Positions 1 to 9,068 of a stretch of 64,000 bases of DNA are shown here, piece after piece; position 1 is the first letter of the stretch, and each line of letters begins with the position of its first letter. The translations under genes and the position numbers were made by a program. The stretch is from Bog-473 sp963783965 (GTDB taxonomy: Bacteria; Actinomycetota; Acidimicrobiia; Acidimicrobiales; RAAP-2): NCBI GenBank assembly GCA_963783965.1, contig CAWAPQ010000006.1:1-64000 (forward strand), given 5' to 3'. The notes beneath the pieces are model-generated. The model did not search any database. It saw only the letters and a program-made list of their open reading frames with translations, and was not told the origin of the DNA.

Positions 1-6
1 CTGGGG

Positions 7-44
7 TGGGCCGATGTGGGCCAGAAGCGGGCCCGAAGTGGGCC
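7..44. repeat. Phased GGGCC boxes at window start
   Basis: Four GGGCC-containing boxes start near positions 7, 17, 28 and 39, three of them as TGGGCC, so they repeat every 10-11 bases, about one helical turn. They lie upstream of the first plus-strand gene. This could be a low-complexity accident of GC-rich DNA or a set of phased binding sites; nothing else in the sequence decides between these. The rest of positions 1-118 shows no convincing gene. Confidence 0.3.
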
Positions 45-118
45 CCGTGTAAGCCCGAGGCCGAGAATTGTGCGGCAGCGGCCTCGAAATCGTCCCGACC
101 AACTTATGCTGCGACCCG

Positions 119-884
119 ATGAGGTGGCGGAACCGATTCTCGGGGGCACTGACGGCCGGGGTATTCCTCGCCGAGATCCCCCCGGCCCACCCGGGCCGCA
201 CCGACCTCACGGGGGCGCCATGGCGTCGTGGCGTCCTGCCTGCTCGGCCTGGCGGTGCTCGGGTCCTCGGCGACAGAAGCGGGAGCGAGTTCGAGCAGCG
301 CCGCCTCCCTCACCCAGGCCCGCAAGGATCTGCTGGTCCTCTCGGACATGCCGGCGGGCTGGGTGACAAGAACCCCAACACACAACAGCACCTGGGGGAC
401 ACGCAGCTGGCCCACTGCATCGGCGTCGCCCGGTCGCTCATCTCGGAGAATCCGCCGTCGGTCAACAGCCCCCAGTTCCAGAACCCCCAAGGCACCCTGA
501 CCGTCACCGACAACGTCACGGTGTTCCCGTCGGCCACCAACGCAGCGGCCGAGACGCCATCGGACGAACCCCAAGTACCCCTCCTGCATGACCACGCTGG
601 CGTCGGGACCGCTCAAGGCAAAGCTGTTCGGCAAGCTCCCCAAGGGCACGACGGTCGGCACCCCGCTGTTCTCCCGGTCGACACCTCGGCCTTCGGCCCG
701 GGGATCGTCGGCTTCTCCATGAGCGTCCCGATCACCTCGCAGGGGGTGACGATCAACTTCAACGTCACCCAGCTCTTCGTGGTGAAGGGGCGCCTGGGCC
801 ACCAGGTGAGTTCACCGCGATGGGCAGCCCGTTCTCCTTGACCTGGAGCAGCAGATCATGGCGGTCGCGGCCCGACAGCTCTGA
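119..884 (+). CDS. Secreted protein of unknown function, frameshifted
   Basis: Three overlapping frames together look like one exported protein. Two hydrophobic segments sit at the N-terminus (around 119-180 and 228-290; the second reads ASCLLGLAVLG followed by a small-residue stretch). Next comes the phrase LVLSDMPAGW, a pattern seen in many actinobacterial secreted proteins, then a soluble domain ending at the stop at 882. The reading frame changes at least three times (near 200-228, 360 and 555-600), so the start at 119 is a guess; 220 and 228 are alternatives. No enzymatic motif is visible, and I do not recognise the family beyond the SDMPAGW pattern. It is followed 76 bases later by the GH13 gene on the same strand, but a shared role is not evident. 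Confidence 0.5.
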
Positions 885-960
885 GCCGGGGCGGTCGCAG
901 AACCGGACAGGCTCGTGTCGATACGCTCCCGGGCGACCGCCCGAGCCGAAGGGGATCCCC

Positions 961-2597
961 ATGGCGCCAGCCAACCCGAAGAGCGACCCCGACCGCTGGT
1001 GGCACGGCGGCGTCTTCTACCAGATCTACCCCCGCTCCTACGCCGACTCGAACGGCGACGGCGTGGGCGACCTGCCCGGCATCGTGTCCAAGCTCGACCA
1101 CCTGGCGCGGCTCGGCATCACCGGCGTGTGGCTGTCGCCGGTCACGTGCTCGCCCAACCGCGACTGGGGCTACGACGTCTCGGACTACCGCGACATCGAC
1201 CCCGCCTTCGGGACCCTCGACGACCTCGACACGCTGGTGCGCGAGGCGGGCGAGCGGGGCATCCGCATCCTGATGGACCTGGTGCCCAACCACACCAGCG
1301 ACCAGCACGCGTGGTTCGTCGACGCCCTGAGCGGGCGTGACGCGGCGCACCGCGACTACTACGTCTGGGCCGACCCCAAGCCCGACGGCGAGCCCGCCCA
1401 ACAACTGGGTCAGCATCTTCGGCGGCCCGGCCTGGCAGCTCGACGAGGCCAGCGGCCAGTACTTCCTGCACAACTTCGAGGCGGCGCAGCCCGACCTGAA
1501 CTGGTGGAACGAGGACGTGCGGCGCGAGTTCGACGACATCGTGCGCTTCTGGTGGGACCGCGGCGTGGCGGGGTTCCGGATCGACGTCTGCAACATGATG
1601 ATCAAGGACAAGGAGCTGCGCGACAACCCGCCGGCCACCGAGGACGACCCGCTCGACCAGCAGTTCATGGGCGTGCGCGCCGTCTACAACACCGACCGGC
1701 CCGAGGCGCACGACATCCTGCAGCGCTGGCGCGCCATCGCGGACACCTACGAGCCCGAGCGCCTGCTCATCGGCGAGACCAACGTCGAGAAGCTGCCCGC
1801 CTCATGCAGTTCTACGGCGACGGGCACGACGAGCTGCACGGCGGCTTCAACTTCGTGTTCATCAACGCGCCGCTCGAGGCCGACGCCCTGCGCGCGGTCG
1901 TCGAGGAGACCGAGGCCCTGCTGCCCGAGGGTGCCTGGCCCATCTGGACCGGCTCCAACCACGACGTCTCGCGCCTGGCCACCCGCTGGGCCGGCGGCGA
2001 CCCGGCCAAGGTGCAAGCTGGCGCTGCTCCTCCTGCTCACCCTGCGCGGCACGCCCTTCCTCTACCAGGGCGACGAGATCGGGCTGGTCGACGGGCCGTG
2101 CAGCGCGAGGACGTGCTCGATGCCGTCGGCGTCCGCTTCTGGCCCGTCTACAAGGGCCGCGACGCCGAGCGCACGCCGATGCCCTGGAACGGCGGGCCCG
2201 GCGGCGGCTTCACCGCCGGCGGGCGTCCGGCCCTGGCTGCCCATGGCCGACCCGGCGCGTGCAACGTGGCCGACCAGGAGGGCGACGCCGACTCGGTGCT
2301 CGAGCTGTGCCGGCGGGCCATCGCGGCGCGGCGGGCCAGCGAGGACCTGGCCGTCGGCTCCTACCGCTCGCTGCCCTCGCCCGAGGGCACCTGGGCCTAC
2401 GCCCGTGGTGAGGGCAGCCACCGTGCTGCTGAACATGTCGGGCGACGCCGGCGACCTTCGAGGGCGTGGCGCGGGACGGTGGCCGTGAGCACCGAGCACG
2501 GCGCTCGAGGGATCGAGCGTGGAGGGCGCGCTGACGCTCCCGCCCTGGGCGCGCCGCTGTCGTGACGCGGCTGAGCATGACGGGGTCGATGGCGTGA
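961..2597 (+). CDS. GH13 alpha-glucosidase / oligo-1,6-glucosidase-like, frameshifted
   Basis: Glycoside hydrolase family 13 enzyme expected to release glucose from alpha-glucosides or isomalto-oligosaccharides in the cytoplasm. The N-terminus reads VFYQIYPRSYADSNGDG, typical of the family. All four GH13 regions can be read: DLVPNHTS (I), GFRIDVCN with the nucleophile Asp (II), IGETN with the acid/base Glu (III) and SNHDVSR with the transition-state Asp (IV). The C-terminal beta-domain ends with TLPPWA followed by AVVTRL and stops at 2595-2597. Start ATG 961 follows an AAGGGGA ribosome-binding site. The protein is spread over all frames, with breaks near 1400, 1800, 2012, 2095, 2220, 2265, 2415 and 2450-2520. 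The stop overlaps the GTG of the next gene by four bases, so the two are translationally coupled. Exact substrate is undetermined. Confidence 0.85.
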
Positions 2598-3928
2598 CGC
2601 CCCGGCGCTTCGTGCTGTGCACCACCCCGGCCCAGGGTCACACCGCGCCGCTGGTGGCGCTGGCCGGCCGGCTGGTCGGCGAGGGCCACGACGTCGTGTT
2701 CTTCACGACCGAGCACTACCGCGCCAAGGTCGAGGCGACGGGCGCCCGCTTCGTGCCCTTCGCGGCCGAGTACGACGCCCACGACCTGATGGTGGCCAAC
2801 CCCGAGCGCGAGTCGTCGTCCAAGCGCGGCGTGCGCGGCGTGAAGGACGACCTGCGCCGGATCTTCATCGGGCCGATCCCGGGCCAGTACCGCGACCTGC
2901 GCGCCATCCTCGAGCGCTTCGCCGCCGACTGCATCGTGGTCGACTCCATGTTCTTCGGCGCCCTGCCCCTGGCGCTTGGGCCCGCGGCCGGACCGCCCGG
3001 CGCTGGCCTGCGTCGGCGTCATGCCCTACGCCGTCCAACAGCCGGGACACCGCGCCGTTCGGCGTGGCCTTCCAGCCCGGGACGGGACCGCTGCGCCGGG
3101 TGCGCAACGCCACCATGAACTGGGCCACCGAGCACTTCGTGCTGGCCGACATCCAGCGTTTCGCCCGGCGCCGGCTGGCCGAGGCCGGCTCGCCGGCGGT
3201 TCCCCGGCTACTTCATCGACCTGCAGCCCAAGGTGGTCGACGCCTTCCTGCAGGAGACGGTGGCGGGCTTCGAGTACCCGCGCTCGGACCTCGCCCCCGC
3301 GGTGCGCTTCGTCGGGCCGATCCTGGCCCCGCCGGCGCAGTCCTTCGAGGAACCGTCCTGGTGGCCCGAGCTCGGAGCGCGGTCGCCCGGTCGTCCACGT
3401 GACCCAGGGCACGCTCGACAACGCCGACCTGGGCCGGCTCCTGCTGGTGACCACCCGTGCCCTGGCGGGCGACGACGTGCTCGTCGTCGCCACCACCGGC
3501 GGGCCCGACCCCGAACCCCTGCGGCAGGGCCTCCCGGCCAACGTCCGCCTGGAGCGCTTCATCCCCCACGATCTCCTGCTGCCCCACGTCGACGTCATGG
3601 TCACCAACGGCGGCTACGGCGGCGTGCAGCAGGCGCTGGCCAACGGCGTCCCCCTCGTGGTGGCCGGCGACAGCGAGGACAAGCCCGAGGTGGCGGCCCG
3701 CGTGCAGTGGTCGGGCGCCGGCATCAACCTGCACACCGGGCGGCCCTCGCCGGCCATGGTGGCCCGCGCCGTGCGCCGGGTCCTCATGCGCAGCGATCCT
3801 ACCGGCAACGGGCGCAGGCGCTCCAGGCCGAGATCGCGGCCACCGACCCGCTCGGCACCATCAGCGGGGCGCTGGCCGAGCTGTGCGCGGCGAACGACGC
3901 GGTGCGCCGGCCGCCGAGGGCCGCCTGA
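2594..3928 (+). CDS. GT1-like (MGT-type) glycosyltransferase, frameshifted
   Basis: Glycosyltransferase of the UDP-glycosyltransferase fold, which would move a sugar from a nucleotide donor to a small acceptor. The N-terminal Rossmann domain begins FVLCTTPAQGHTAPLVALA, the classical start of MGT/macrolide-type enzymes. The C-terminal donor domain contains VTQGTLDN, then VMVTNGGYGGVQQAL and GVPLVVAGDSEDKPEVAARV, the donor-binding signature with the family's usual D/E-K-P-E. The GTG start overlaps the GH13 stop (GTGA). Frame breaks lie near 2980, 3040, 3200, 3385 and 3805. The C-terminus, ending at 3926-3928, reads as a normal helix. The acceptor is unknown. Pairing with a glucosidase suggests handling of a glycosylated metabolite, but that is inference. 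Confidence 0.8.
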
Positions 3929-4010
3929 CCCTGCCCTCCCGACAGCGCCCTCCCGGTCCGCACGGCAGCCGCGGCGGTGGGCGTCAGGACCTGGTCGGAG
4001 CAGGGCCGGT

Positions 4011-4016
4011 TACAGT
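4011..4016 (+). promoter_or_regulatory. Leaderless-type -10 box (TACAGT) for the methyltransferase
   Basis: TACAGT fits the actinobacterial TAnnnT -10 consensus and ends exactly seven bases before the ATG at 4024. With transcription starting at or next to the ATG this would be a leaderless message; there is no Shine-Dalgarno sequence in between. The same geometry recurs before pccB, lysC, ccr, hbd and a cyclophilin in this window. Confidence 0.55.
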
Positions 4017-4023
4017 CGGCGGC

Positions 4024-5061
4024 ATGCAGGCCGAGTCCAGGTCCGGCCGTGTGCGCTGGCGCGAGGCGAACAAGACCCCCGCCGTGCCGGACTCGTTCCC
4101 CGACTCGGGGCTCATCGAAGATCTCCCGGCCCGCGAGCTGCACCGGGGCCTCTTCCACCTCCTCTTCGGCCGGGAGCCCGCTGCGGACGACCCGTTCGTG
4201 GCCGAGCTCGAGAACGGCACGAAGAGCCCGCGCCAGCTCATGGAATGGCTGATCCACTCGGCGGAGTGGAGCCACTCGGCCCCCATGACCGAGTTCGGCC
4301 CGTCGTTGCACTACGGGCGCGGCGTCTTCATCCGCAGCCTGCCCCGGGCGCGGCGGATCCTCGACATCGGCGGCGTCGCTCTCGGTGTGCCCTACGGTGC
4401 GCTCGTCCTGATGGGCTACCCCTACAAGTTCCAGGAGATCGTCATCGTCGATCTGCCGAGCGAGGACCGCCACGAGCTGTACCAGGACGGCCAGACGCAG
4501 ACGACCGTCGACGTCGCCGGCGGGAAGGTCTCCTACCGCTACCACTCCATGACCGACCTGAGCAGCTACCCGTCGGCGTCCTTCGACATGGTCTACAGCG
4601 GGGAGAGCATCGAGCACATCACACGGGCGGAGGCGGAGCAGGTTCTGGCCGAGGCCCGGCGCGTGCTCAGGCCGGGCGGCATCCTGGCGCTCGATACCCC
4701 CAACGCCAACCTGACCAGGCTGCAGCAGGACGCCTTCATCGACCCCGACCACAAGTACGAGTACCGGCACCGCGAAATGGCGGCCATGCTGCGTGGCAAC
4801 GGGTTCGTGATCGAGCGCGCCATGGGCATCAACTACGGCGGCGAGTCCGTCGCCCGCCGCGTCTTCGACCCGACCGAGCTGGCCACCAAGCGCGGGATCT
4901 TCGACGACATCGAGCACTGCTACCTGCTCGCCTACGTCTGCCGCAAGCCGCGCCGCCCCACGGTGGGGACGTCGGTCGAGCGGGCCTGGTGGCGCGTCGC
5001 CGGGACCCAGGCCACGCCGCGCCGGGCCCTGGGGCGGGCGCGCCGCCTGCTCGCCCGCTGA
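4024..5061 (+). CDS. SAM-dependent methyltransferase with DUF4214-like N-terminal region
   Basis: 345-residue protein, intact in one frame. Residues about 40-90 (HRGLFHLLFGREPAADDP ... LIHSAEW) resemble the helical DUF4214 repeat often attached to glycan or S-layer enzymes. Residues about 105-290 form a class I methyltransferase: motif I is ILDIGG, an acidic strand end follows (IVIVDLPS), and a VLRPGGILAL strand carries the post-motif III pattern. The C-terminus is basic. The start ATG is supported by the TACAGT box seven bases upstream. The substrate cannot be told; the neighbouring glycosyltransferase and GH13 genes suggest a sugar or lipid-linked glycan, which is inference. Unlike its neighbours it carries no frameshift. 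Confidence 0.75.
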   Translation: MQAESRSGRVRWREANKTPAVPDSFPDSGLIEDLPARELHRGLFHLLFGREPAADDPFVAELENGTKSPRQLMEWLIHSAEWSHSAPMTEFGPSLHYGRGVFIRSLPRARRILDIGGVALGVPYGALVLMGYPYKFQEIVIVDLPSEDRHELYQDGQTQTTVDVAGGKVSYRYHSMTDLSSYPSASFDMVYSGESIEHITRAEAEQVLAEARRVLRPGGILALDTPNANLTRLQQDAFIDPDHKYEYRHREMAAMLRGNGFVIERAMGINYGGESVARRVFDPTELATKRGIFDDIEHCYLLAYVCRKPRRPTVGTSVERAWWRVAGTQATPRRALGRARRLLAR

Positions 5062-5065
5062 CCCA

Positions 5066-5089
5066 CGGCCGTCAGCCCGAGTCCGGCCG
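5066..5089. terminator. Inverted repeat between convergent genes
   Basis: CGGCCG at 5066-5071 and again at 5084-5089, separated by 12 bases, can pair as a six-base GC stem. It lies in the 43-base gap between the stop of the methyltransferase (5061) and the stop of the convergent aldo/keto reductase (5105). There is no T-run on either strand, so at most it is a weak or bidirectional terminator. Confidence 0.25.
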
Positions 5090-5104
5090 AGCGACGGCTC
5101 GTCC

Positions 5105-6087
5105 CTAGCGGTTGACGGGCGACATGTCGGCGTAGCGATCGCCCTTGGCGGGGGCGACGGTGTCGAGCACGGCCAGGTCCTCCTCGGTCAGCTCGACGTC
5201 GAGGGCGGCCGACGTTCTCCTCCAGGTAGGTGCGGCGCTTGGTGCCCGGGATCGGCGCGACGTCGCGGCCGGCCGCGTGCACGAAGGCCAGCGCGATCTG
5301 CCCGGGCGTGCAGCCCTTGGCCGAGGCGAGCTGGTCGATGACCTCGACGATGGCGACGTTGTCGGCCAGGTTGTCGCCCTGGAAGCGGGGCTGGTAGCGG
5401 CGGAAGTCGCTCTCGTCGAGGTCGTCGAGCGAGCGCAGGGCGCCGGTGAGGAAGCCGCGGCCGAGCGGGCTGTAGGGGACGAAGCCGATGCCGAGCTCGC
5501 GCAGCGTGGGCAGGATCTCCTCCTCGGGGTCGCGCGACCAGACCGAGTACTCGGTCTGCAGGGCCGAGATGGGGTGCACGGCGTGGGCCCGGCGGATGGT
5601 GGCCGGCGCCGCCTCGGACAGCCCGAGGTAGCGCACCTTGCCCTGCGTCACCAGCTCGGCCATGGCGCCCACCGTCTCCTCAATCGGCGTGTCGGGGTCG
5701 ACGCGGTGCTGGTAGTAGAGGTCGATGTGGTCGACGCCCAGCCGCTGCAGCGAGCCGTCGCAGGCCTGGCGCACGTACTCGGGCCGGCCGTTGACCGCCC
5801 GCTTGGCCGGGTCGTCGGGGTCGCGCACGATGCCGAACTTGGTGGCGATGACCGCCTCGTCGCGGCGCCCGGCCAGCGCCTTGCCGACGAGCACCTCGTT
5901 GGTGTACGGCCCGTACATGTCGGAGGTGTCGAAGAAGGTGACCCCGAGGTCGAGCGCCCGGTGGATGGTGGCGATGGACTCGGTCGTCGTCGACCGGCCC
6001 GTAGAAGTCGGACATCCCCATGCAGCCGAGCCCCTGGCGGGAGACCGTGAGGCCCTGGGTGCCGAGCGCGATCGTTTCCATGGCCAT
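5105..6087 (-). CDS. Aldo/keto reductase, frameshifted
   Basis: NADPH-dependent aldo/keto reductase of the YajO/voltage-channel-beta type, reducing aldehydes or ketones in the cytoplasm. The catalytic tetrad is visible: Asp and Tyr in FFDTSDMYGPYTNE, Lys in AVIATKFG and His in YYQHRVDPDTP. C-terminal cofactor-binding motif PIPGTKRRTYLEENV is present. The start ATG at 6087 follows GAGGAGA. One frameshift near 5990 separates the first ~34 residues (GLGCMGMSDFYGPVDD) from the body, and another near 5210 separates the last ~30 residues ending YADMSPVNR. Total length is close to the family's ~325 residues. Physiological substrate unknown. Confidence 0.85.
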
Positions 6088-6202
6088 GCGTGTCTCCTCT
6101 CGTCGGGTCCGCCCGCGGGTCGAACACGGGGGCGGCGGGCGTCGGTCGAGGCCCACCCTACGGGTCGCCCGGACGCCCCGGGCGCGTCGCCGCGACGGCG
6201 CG

Positions 6203-6652
6203 TCAGCGCGGCCGGCGGATTGGACGTGATGGCGTCGGCCCGGACGAAGACGGCGCAGCGCCGGTCGGCCGCCATGACGCGGTCGAACTCGGCCCAGTCC
6301 TCGTGGGTGCCGCCGGCCGCCTCGAAGACCGAGCGGATGAGTCGCCGGCACGTCCAGACCGAGGTCGGCGCCGTCGTCGGGCCCGACCAGGCGCACCGGC
6401 CCCGCGACGGCCGCCCAGTCGCAGCCGCCCTTGAACACCAGCGTGGCCCGGCCCGACCGTGCGGAGCAGGTCGAGCTTGCGGGTGCCGCCGCCCATCACG
6501 GCGGCCACGCCGGGAGACCCGTCGACGGGGTCGTCCATCACCCCCGCGCTGACGACCGAGGCGTGCACCGTCCCGTCGGGACGGGCGACGGTGAAGACGG
6601 CGAGGTGGTGGTCGGCGGCGGCCAGCCGGGCGATGTCGGTGAGATCTGCCAT
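6203..6652 (-). CDS. PPOX-class (F420-type) oxidoreductase, frameshifted
   Basis: Small split-beta-barrel flavin/deazaflavin-binding protein. The N-terminus reads DHHLAVFTVARPDGTVHASVVSAGVMD, the usual first two strands of PPOX-class F420-dependent enzymes, and TRKLDLLRTVG follows. Breaks near 6450 and 6350 divide the protein into three frames; the last part reads DWAEFDRVMAADRRCAVFVRADAITSNPP. The stop at 6203 requires one more frame change and is the least certain part. Start ATG 6652 lies 23 bases after the rimI stop at 6676. The reaction is unknown; F420 rather than FMN use is inferred from family resemblance. Confidence 0.65.
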   Translation of the reverse strand: MADLTDIARLAAADHHLAVFTVARPDGTVHASVVSAGVMDDPVDGSPGVAAVMGGGTRKLDLLRTVGPGHAGVQGRLRLGGRRGAGAPGRARRRRRPRSGRAGDSSARSSRRPAAPTRTGPSSTASWRPTGAAPSSSGPTPSRPIRRPR

Positions 6653-6675
6653 GCCGCCCAGTCTCCCGCGGCCGC

Positions 6676-7198
6676 TCAGCTCGTGCGGCTCCCCTCGACC
6701 GGCTGCCCGGTGGCGGCCAGCTCCTCGAGGCGCAGCGCGTACTCCGCCGAGTCGATGTCGTAGACCCACATGACGAGCGCGTCCTGCCCGGTCACCGGGT
6801 AGTAGTTCTTGCGCACGCCGACCGGGGCGAACCCGAAGCGCCGGTAGAGCGCCTGGGCCGGCTCGTTGTTCGCCGCCACCTCGAGCGAGAGGTGCCTGAT
6901 GCCGTCGGCGCGCAGCGTGCGGATGCCGTCGACGATCATGCGTGGTGGCCACGCCGGCGCGCTGGAAGCCGGGCGCCGTGGCGATGGTGGTCATGTGCGC
7001 CTCGTCGTCGACCATCATGAAGCCGATGTAGCCCGCCATCTCGTCGCCGTCCCAGGCGGCGCGGTAGAGCCGGCCCTTGCGCAGCGCCAGCTCGGAGTTG
7101 AACACCGCGACCGACCACGGCTCGGGGAAGACCGTGCTCTCGATGCGCAGCACTGGCGCAGGTCCCGCCGCTTGAGCTTCTCGATGCGCAGCGTCACG
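6676..7198 (-). CDS. rimI: Ribosomal protein S18 alanine N-acetyltransferase RimI, frameshifted
   Basis: GNAT acetyltransferase. It would acetylate the N-terminal alanine of ribosomal protein S18 or related substrates. Characteristic RimI features are FPEPWSVAVFNSEL near residue 25, the acetyl-CoA loop region GFQRAGVAT, and the C-terminal LEVAANNEPAQALYRRFGF with VRKNYYP. GTG 7198 is chosen because VTLRIEKLKRRDL begins the first GNAT strand; it overlaps nothing and sits 10 bases after the tsaB stop. Breaks occur near 7155 and 6940. It belongs to the tsaE-tsaB-rimI unit common in actinobacteria, where the three are often fused or coupled. Confidence 0.85.
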
Positions 7199-7208
7199 TC
7201 GCACCGCC

Positions 7209-7926
7209 TCAGGCCCGCACGGCCCGGGCGAAGTTGCTCGTGGCGTCCGCCTCGCGCATGTAGAGGGGAACGACGGCCGCGGGCTCGACTGGCGGTTCTC
7301 CCGCGTCGAGCCGCGCCCGGGCCAGGTCGAGCAGGGCCGCCGGCGGCGGGAAGGCCAGGCCGGGCGCCGACCGTCGACACCGGGCACGGCCCGCAGCACG
7401 TCGGCGTAGCGCAGCGCGCCGTCGCCCACGGCGTGCACCGGCTCGCCGGCGAACTCGTCCAGCGCGGCCGCCAGGTCCTCGGGCGCGAACAGGCCGACGG
7501 CCAGGCGCACGCCGTGGACCGCCGGCGGCGTCGGCACGTCGACCTCGTGCACGGCGGCGAACACCTCGCCCCGCCGGGCGTCGACGCAGGCGAGGACCAG
7601 GCCCCGCAGCCCCGCCGCGGCGGCGCCGCGCCGTCAGGATGTCCAGGCTGGTCGCCCCGACGACCCCGATGCCGAGCGACTGGGCCAGTCCCTTGGCGGC
7701 GGCGACGCCCGACGCGCAGGCCGGTGAAGAGCCCGGGGCCGATGTCGACCGCCACGACGCCGAGGTCGCCCGGGACCAGGTCGAGCTGGGCCAGCAGGTG
7801 CTCCAGGGCGGGCGTCAGGGTCTCGACGTGGCGCCGGCGGCCGGTCAGCGTCAGCTCGGCCTGCACGCCGGCGGCGGTGCGCACGGCGACCCCGACCGTC
7901 TCGGTCGCCGTCTCGATCGCCACCAT
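7209..7926 (-). CDS. tsaB: tRNA t6A biosynthesis protein TsaB, frameshifted
   Basis: Non-catalytic partner of TsaD in making N6-threonylcarbamoyladenosine at position 37 of ANN-reading tRNAs. The N-terminus VAIETATETVGVAV is the ASKHA first-strand motif, and DIGPGLFTGLR is the TsaB-family signature. Breaks near 7725 and between 7640 and 7330 scatter the rest over other frames; the end reads NFARAVRA with stop at 7209. Start ATG 7926 gives a slightly short first strand. GTG 7968 is an alternative that would overlap a possible tsaE stop by four bases. Confidence 0.85.
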
Positions 7927-7964
7927 GGCGCGTGGCGCTCGGTCCGCCTCGCCGCTGTCGGCGC

Positions 7965-8490
7965 TCACGGCGTCCGCCCGTCCGCCGCCGCCAGCAGCCG
8001 CGGCGACCTCGTCCGACCGGTCCGCCCAGCGGCCCCGGCCCACCAGGGTCAGCGACGCGCCGCTCGGGCGCCCCGAGCGGATCGGGCGCGACCAGCGTCA
8101 CCTCGAGCGCGCTGTCGCCCAGCGCCGGCGCGGCCAGGTCGCCCCACTCGACGAGGGCCACCGCGTCCTCCTCGACCAGCTCGGCCAGGGCCAGGTCGGC
8201 CACCTCGTCCAGCGAGCCGGTGCGGTAGACGTCGGCGTGGATGAGCATGCCCGACCGGGCTGCCCTCGCCGCAGCGGTACTGGCGCACCAGCGCGAAGGT
8301 CGGGCTGGTCACCGGGCCCGGCACGCCCAGGGCGGCGGCGAAGCCCTGGGCGAAGACCGTCTTGCCGGCGCCGAGGTCGCCGACCAGCAGCACGACGTCG
8401 CCGGCGCCGGCACAGCGCCGCCAGCCGCCCGGCCAGCTCCCTGGTGGCGCTCGGGCGACTCGCTCGTCCAGCGCGACCGGCCAGCGTCAC
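7965..8490 (-). CDS. tsaE: tRNA t6A biosynthesis ATPase TsaE, frameshifted
   Basis: P-loop ATPase of the bacterial t6A complex with TsaB and TsaD. Walker A is VGDLGAGKTVFAQG, followed by VTSPTFALVRQY and the Walker-B region HADVYRTGSLDEVADL with ALVEWGD. The C-terminal strand LTLVGRGRWADR is typical of TsaE. GTG 8490 overlaps the udg stop by four bases (GTGA). Frame changes fall near 8415, 8260 and 8080. The end is uncertain: 8049 is the nearest stop in one frame, while 7965 is a TGA overlapping a GTG that could begin tsaB. Confidence 0.8.
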
Positions 8491-9068
8491 GGCCGGCCCG
8501 TCGCCATCAGGCGCTTCGCCCGCACCAGGTCGGCCCGCATCTCGGCCATGGCCTCGCCGCCGGCCCGCAGCACGTAGGCCGGGTGGTACGTCGGGACGAG
8601 GCTGGCCCGTCCCCGCTCGAAGACCTGCCCGCGCAGCTCCCGGATGCCCTTGGTGGTCTCGAGCAGGAGCTTGGTGGCGAAGTTCCCCAGCGTGACGATG
8701 ACGCGGGGGTCGATGAGCTCGATCTGCTCGGCGAGGTACGGGCCGGCAGGCCTCGATCTCCTTCGGCGCCGGGTCGCGGTTCTGGGGCGGCCGGCACTTG
8801 ACCACGTTGGCGATGTAGCACTCGGCCCGGGTCAGGCCGAGCTCCTCCCACATGAGGCGGTCGAGGAGCTTGCCCGAGCGGCCGACGAAGGGCTCGCCGG
8901 CCAGGTCCTCCTCGCGGCCCGGGCCCCTCGCCCACGAAGAGCAGGTCGGCCGTCGGCGACGCCCACGCCGAAGACGACCTGGGTGCGCCCCTTGGCCAGC
9001 GGGCACAGGGTGCAGGTCGACGCGGTGACGCGCAGCCGCTCGAGCGCGTCGGCGCCGGCGTCAGGCAC
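8487..9068 (-). CDS. Family 4 uracil-DNA glycosylase (Fe-S), frameshifted
   Basis: Removes uracil from DNA at the first step of base excision repair. Family 4 signs are the early CTLCPLAKGR with two of the four iron-sulphur cysteines, the GEGPG loop followed by PFVGRSGKLLDRLM, the IANVVKCRPPQNRDP segment with a further cysteine, and the C-terminal TYHPAYVLR. The GTG start at 9068 overlaps the alr stop by eight bases, and its own stop overlaps tsaE by four. Breaks near 8970, 8930 and 8750. A DNA-repair gene between alr and tsaE is not the usual actinobacterial arrangement. Confidence 0.85.

Noticed and set aside
820..960. Upstream extension of the GH13 gene to 820
   Set aside because: The stretch contains the end of the preceding gene and is not conserved; ATG 961 has a ribosome-binding site and the family N-terminus follows at once.
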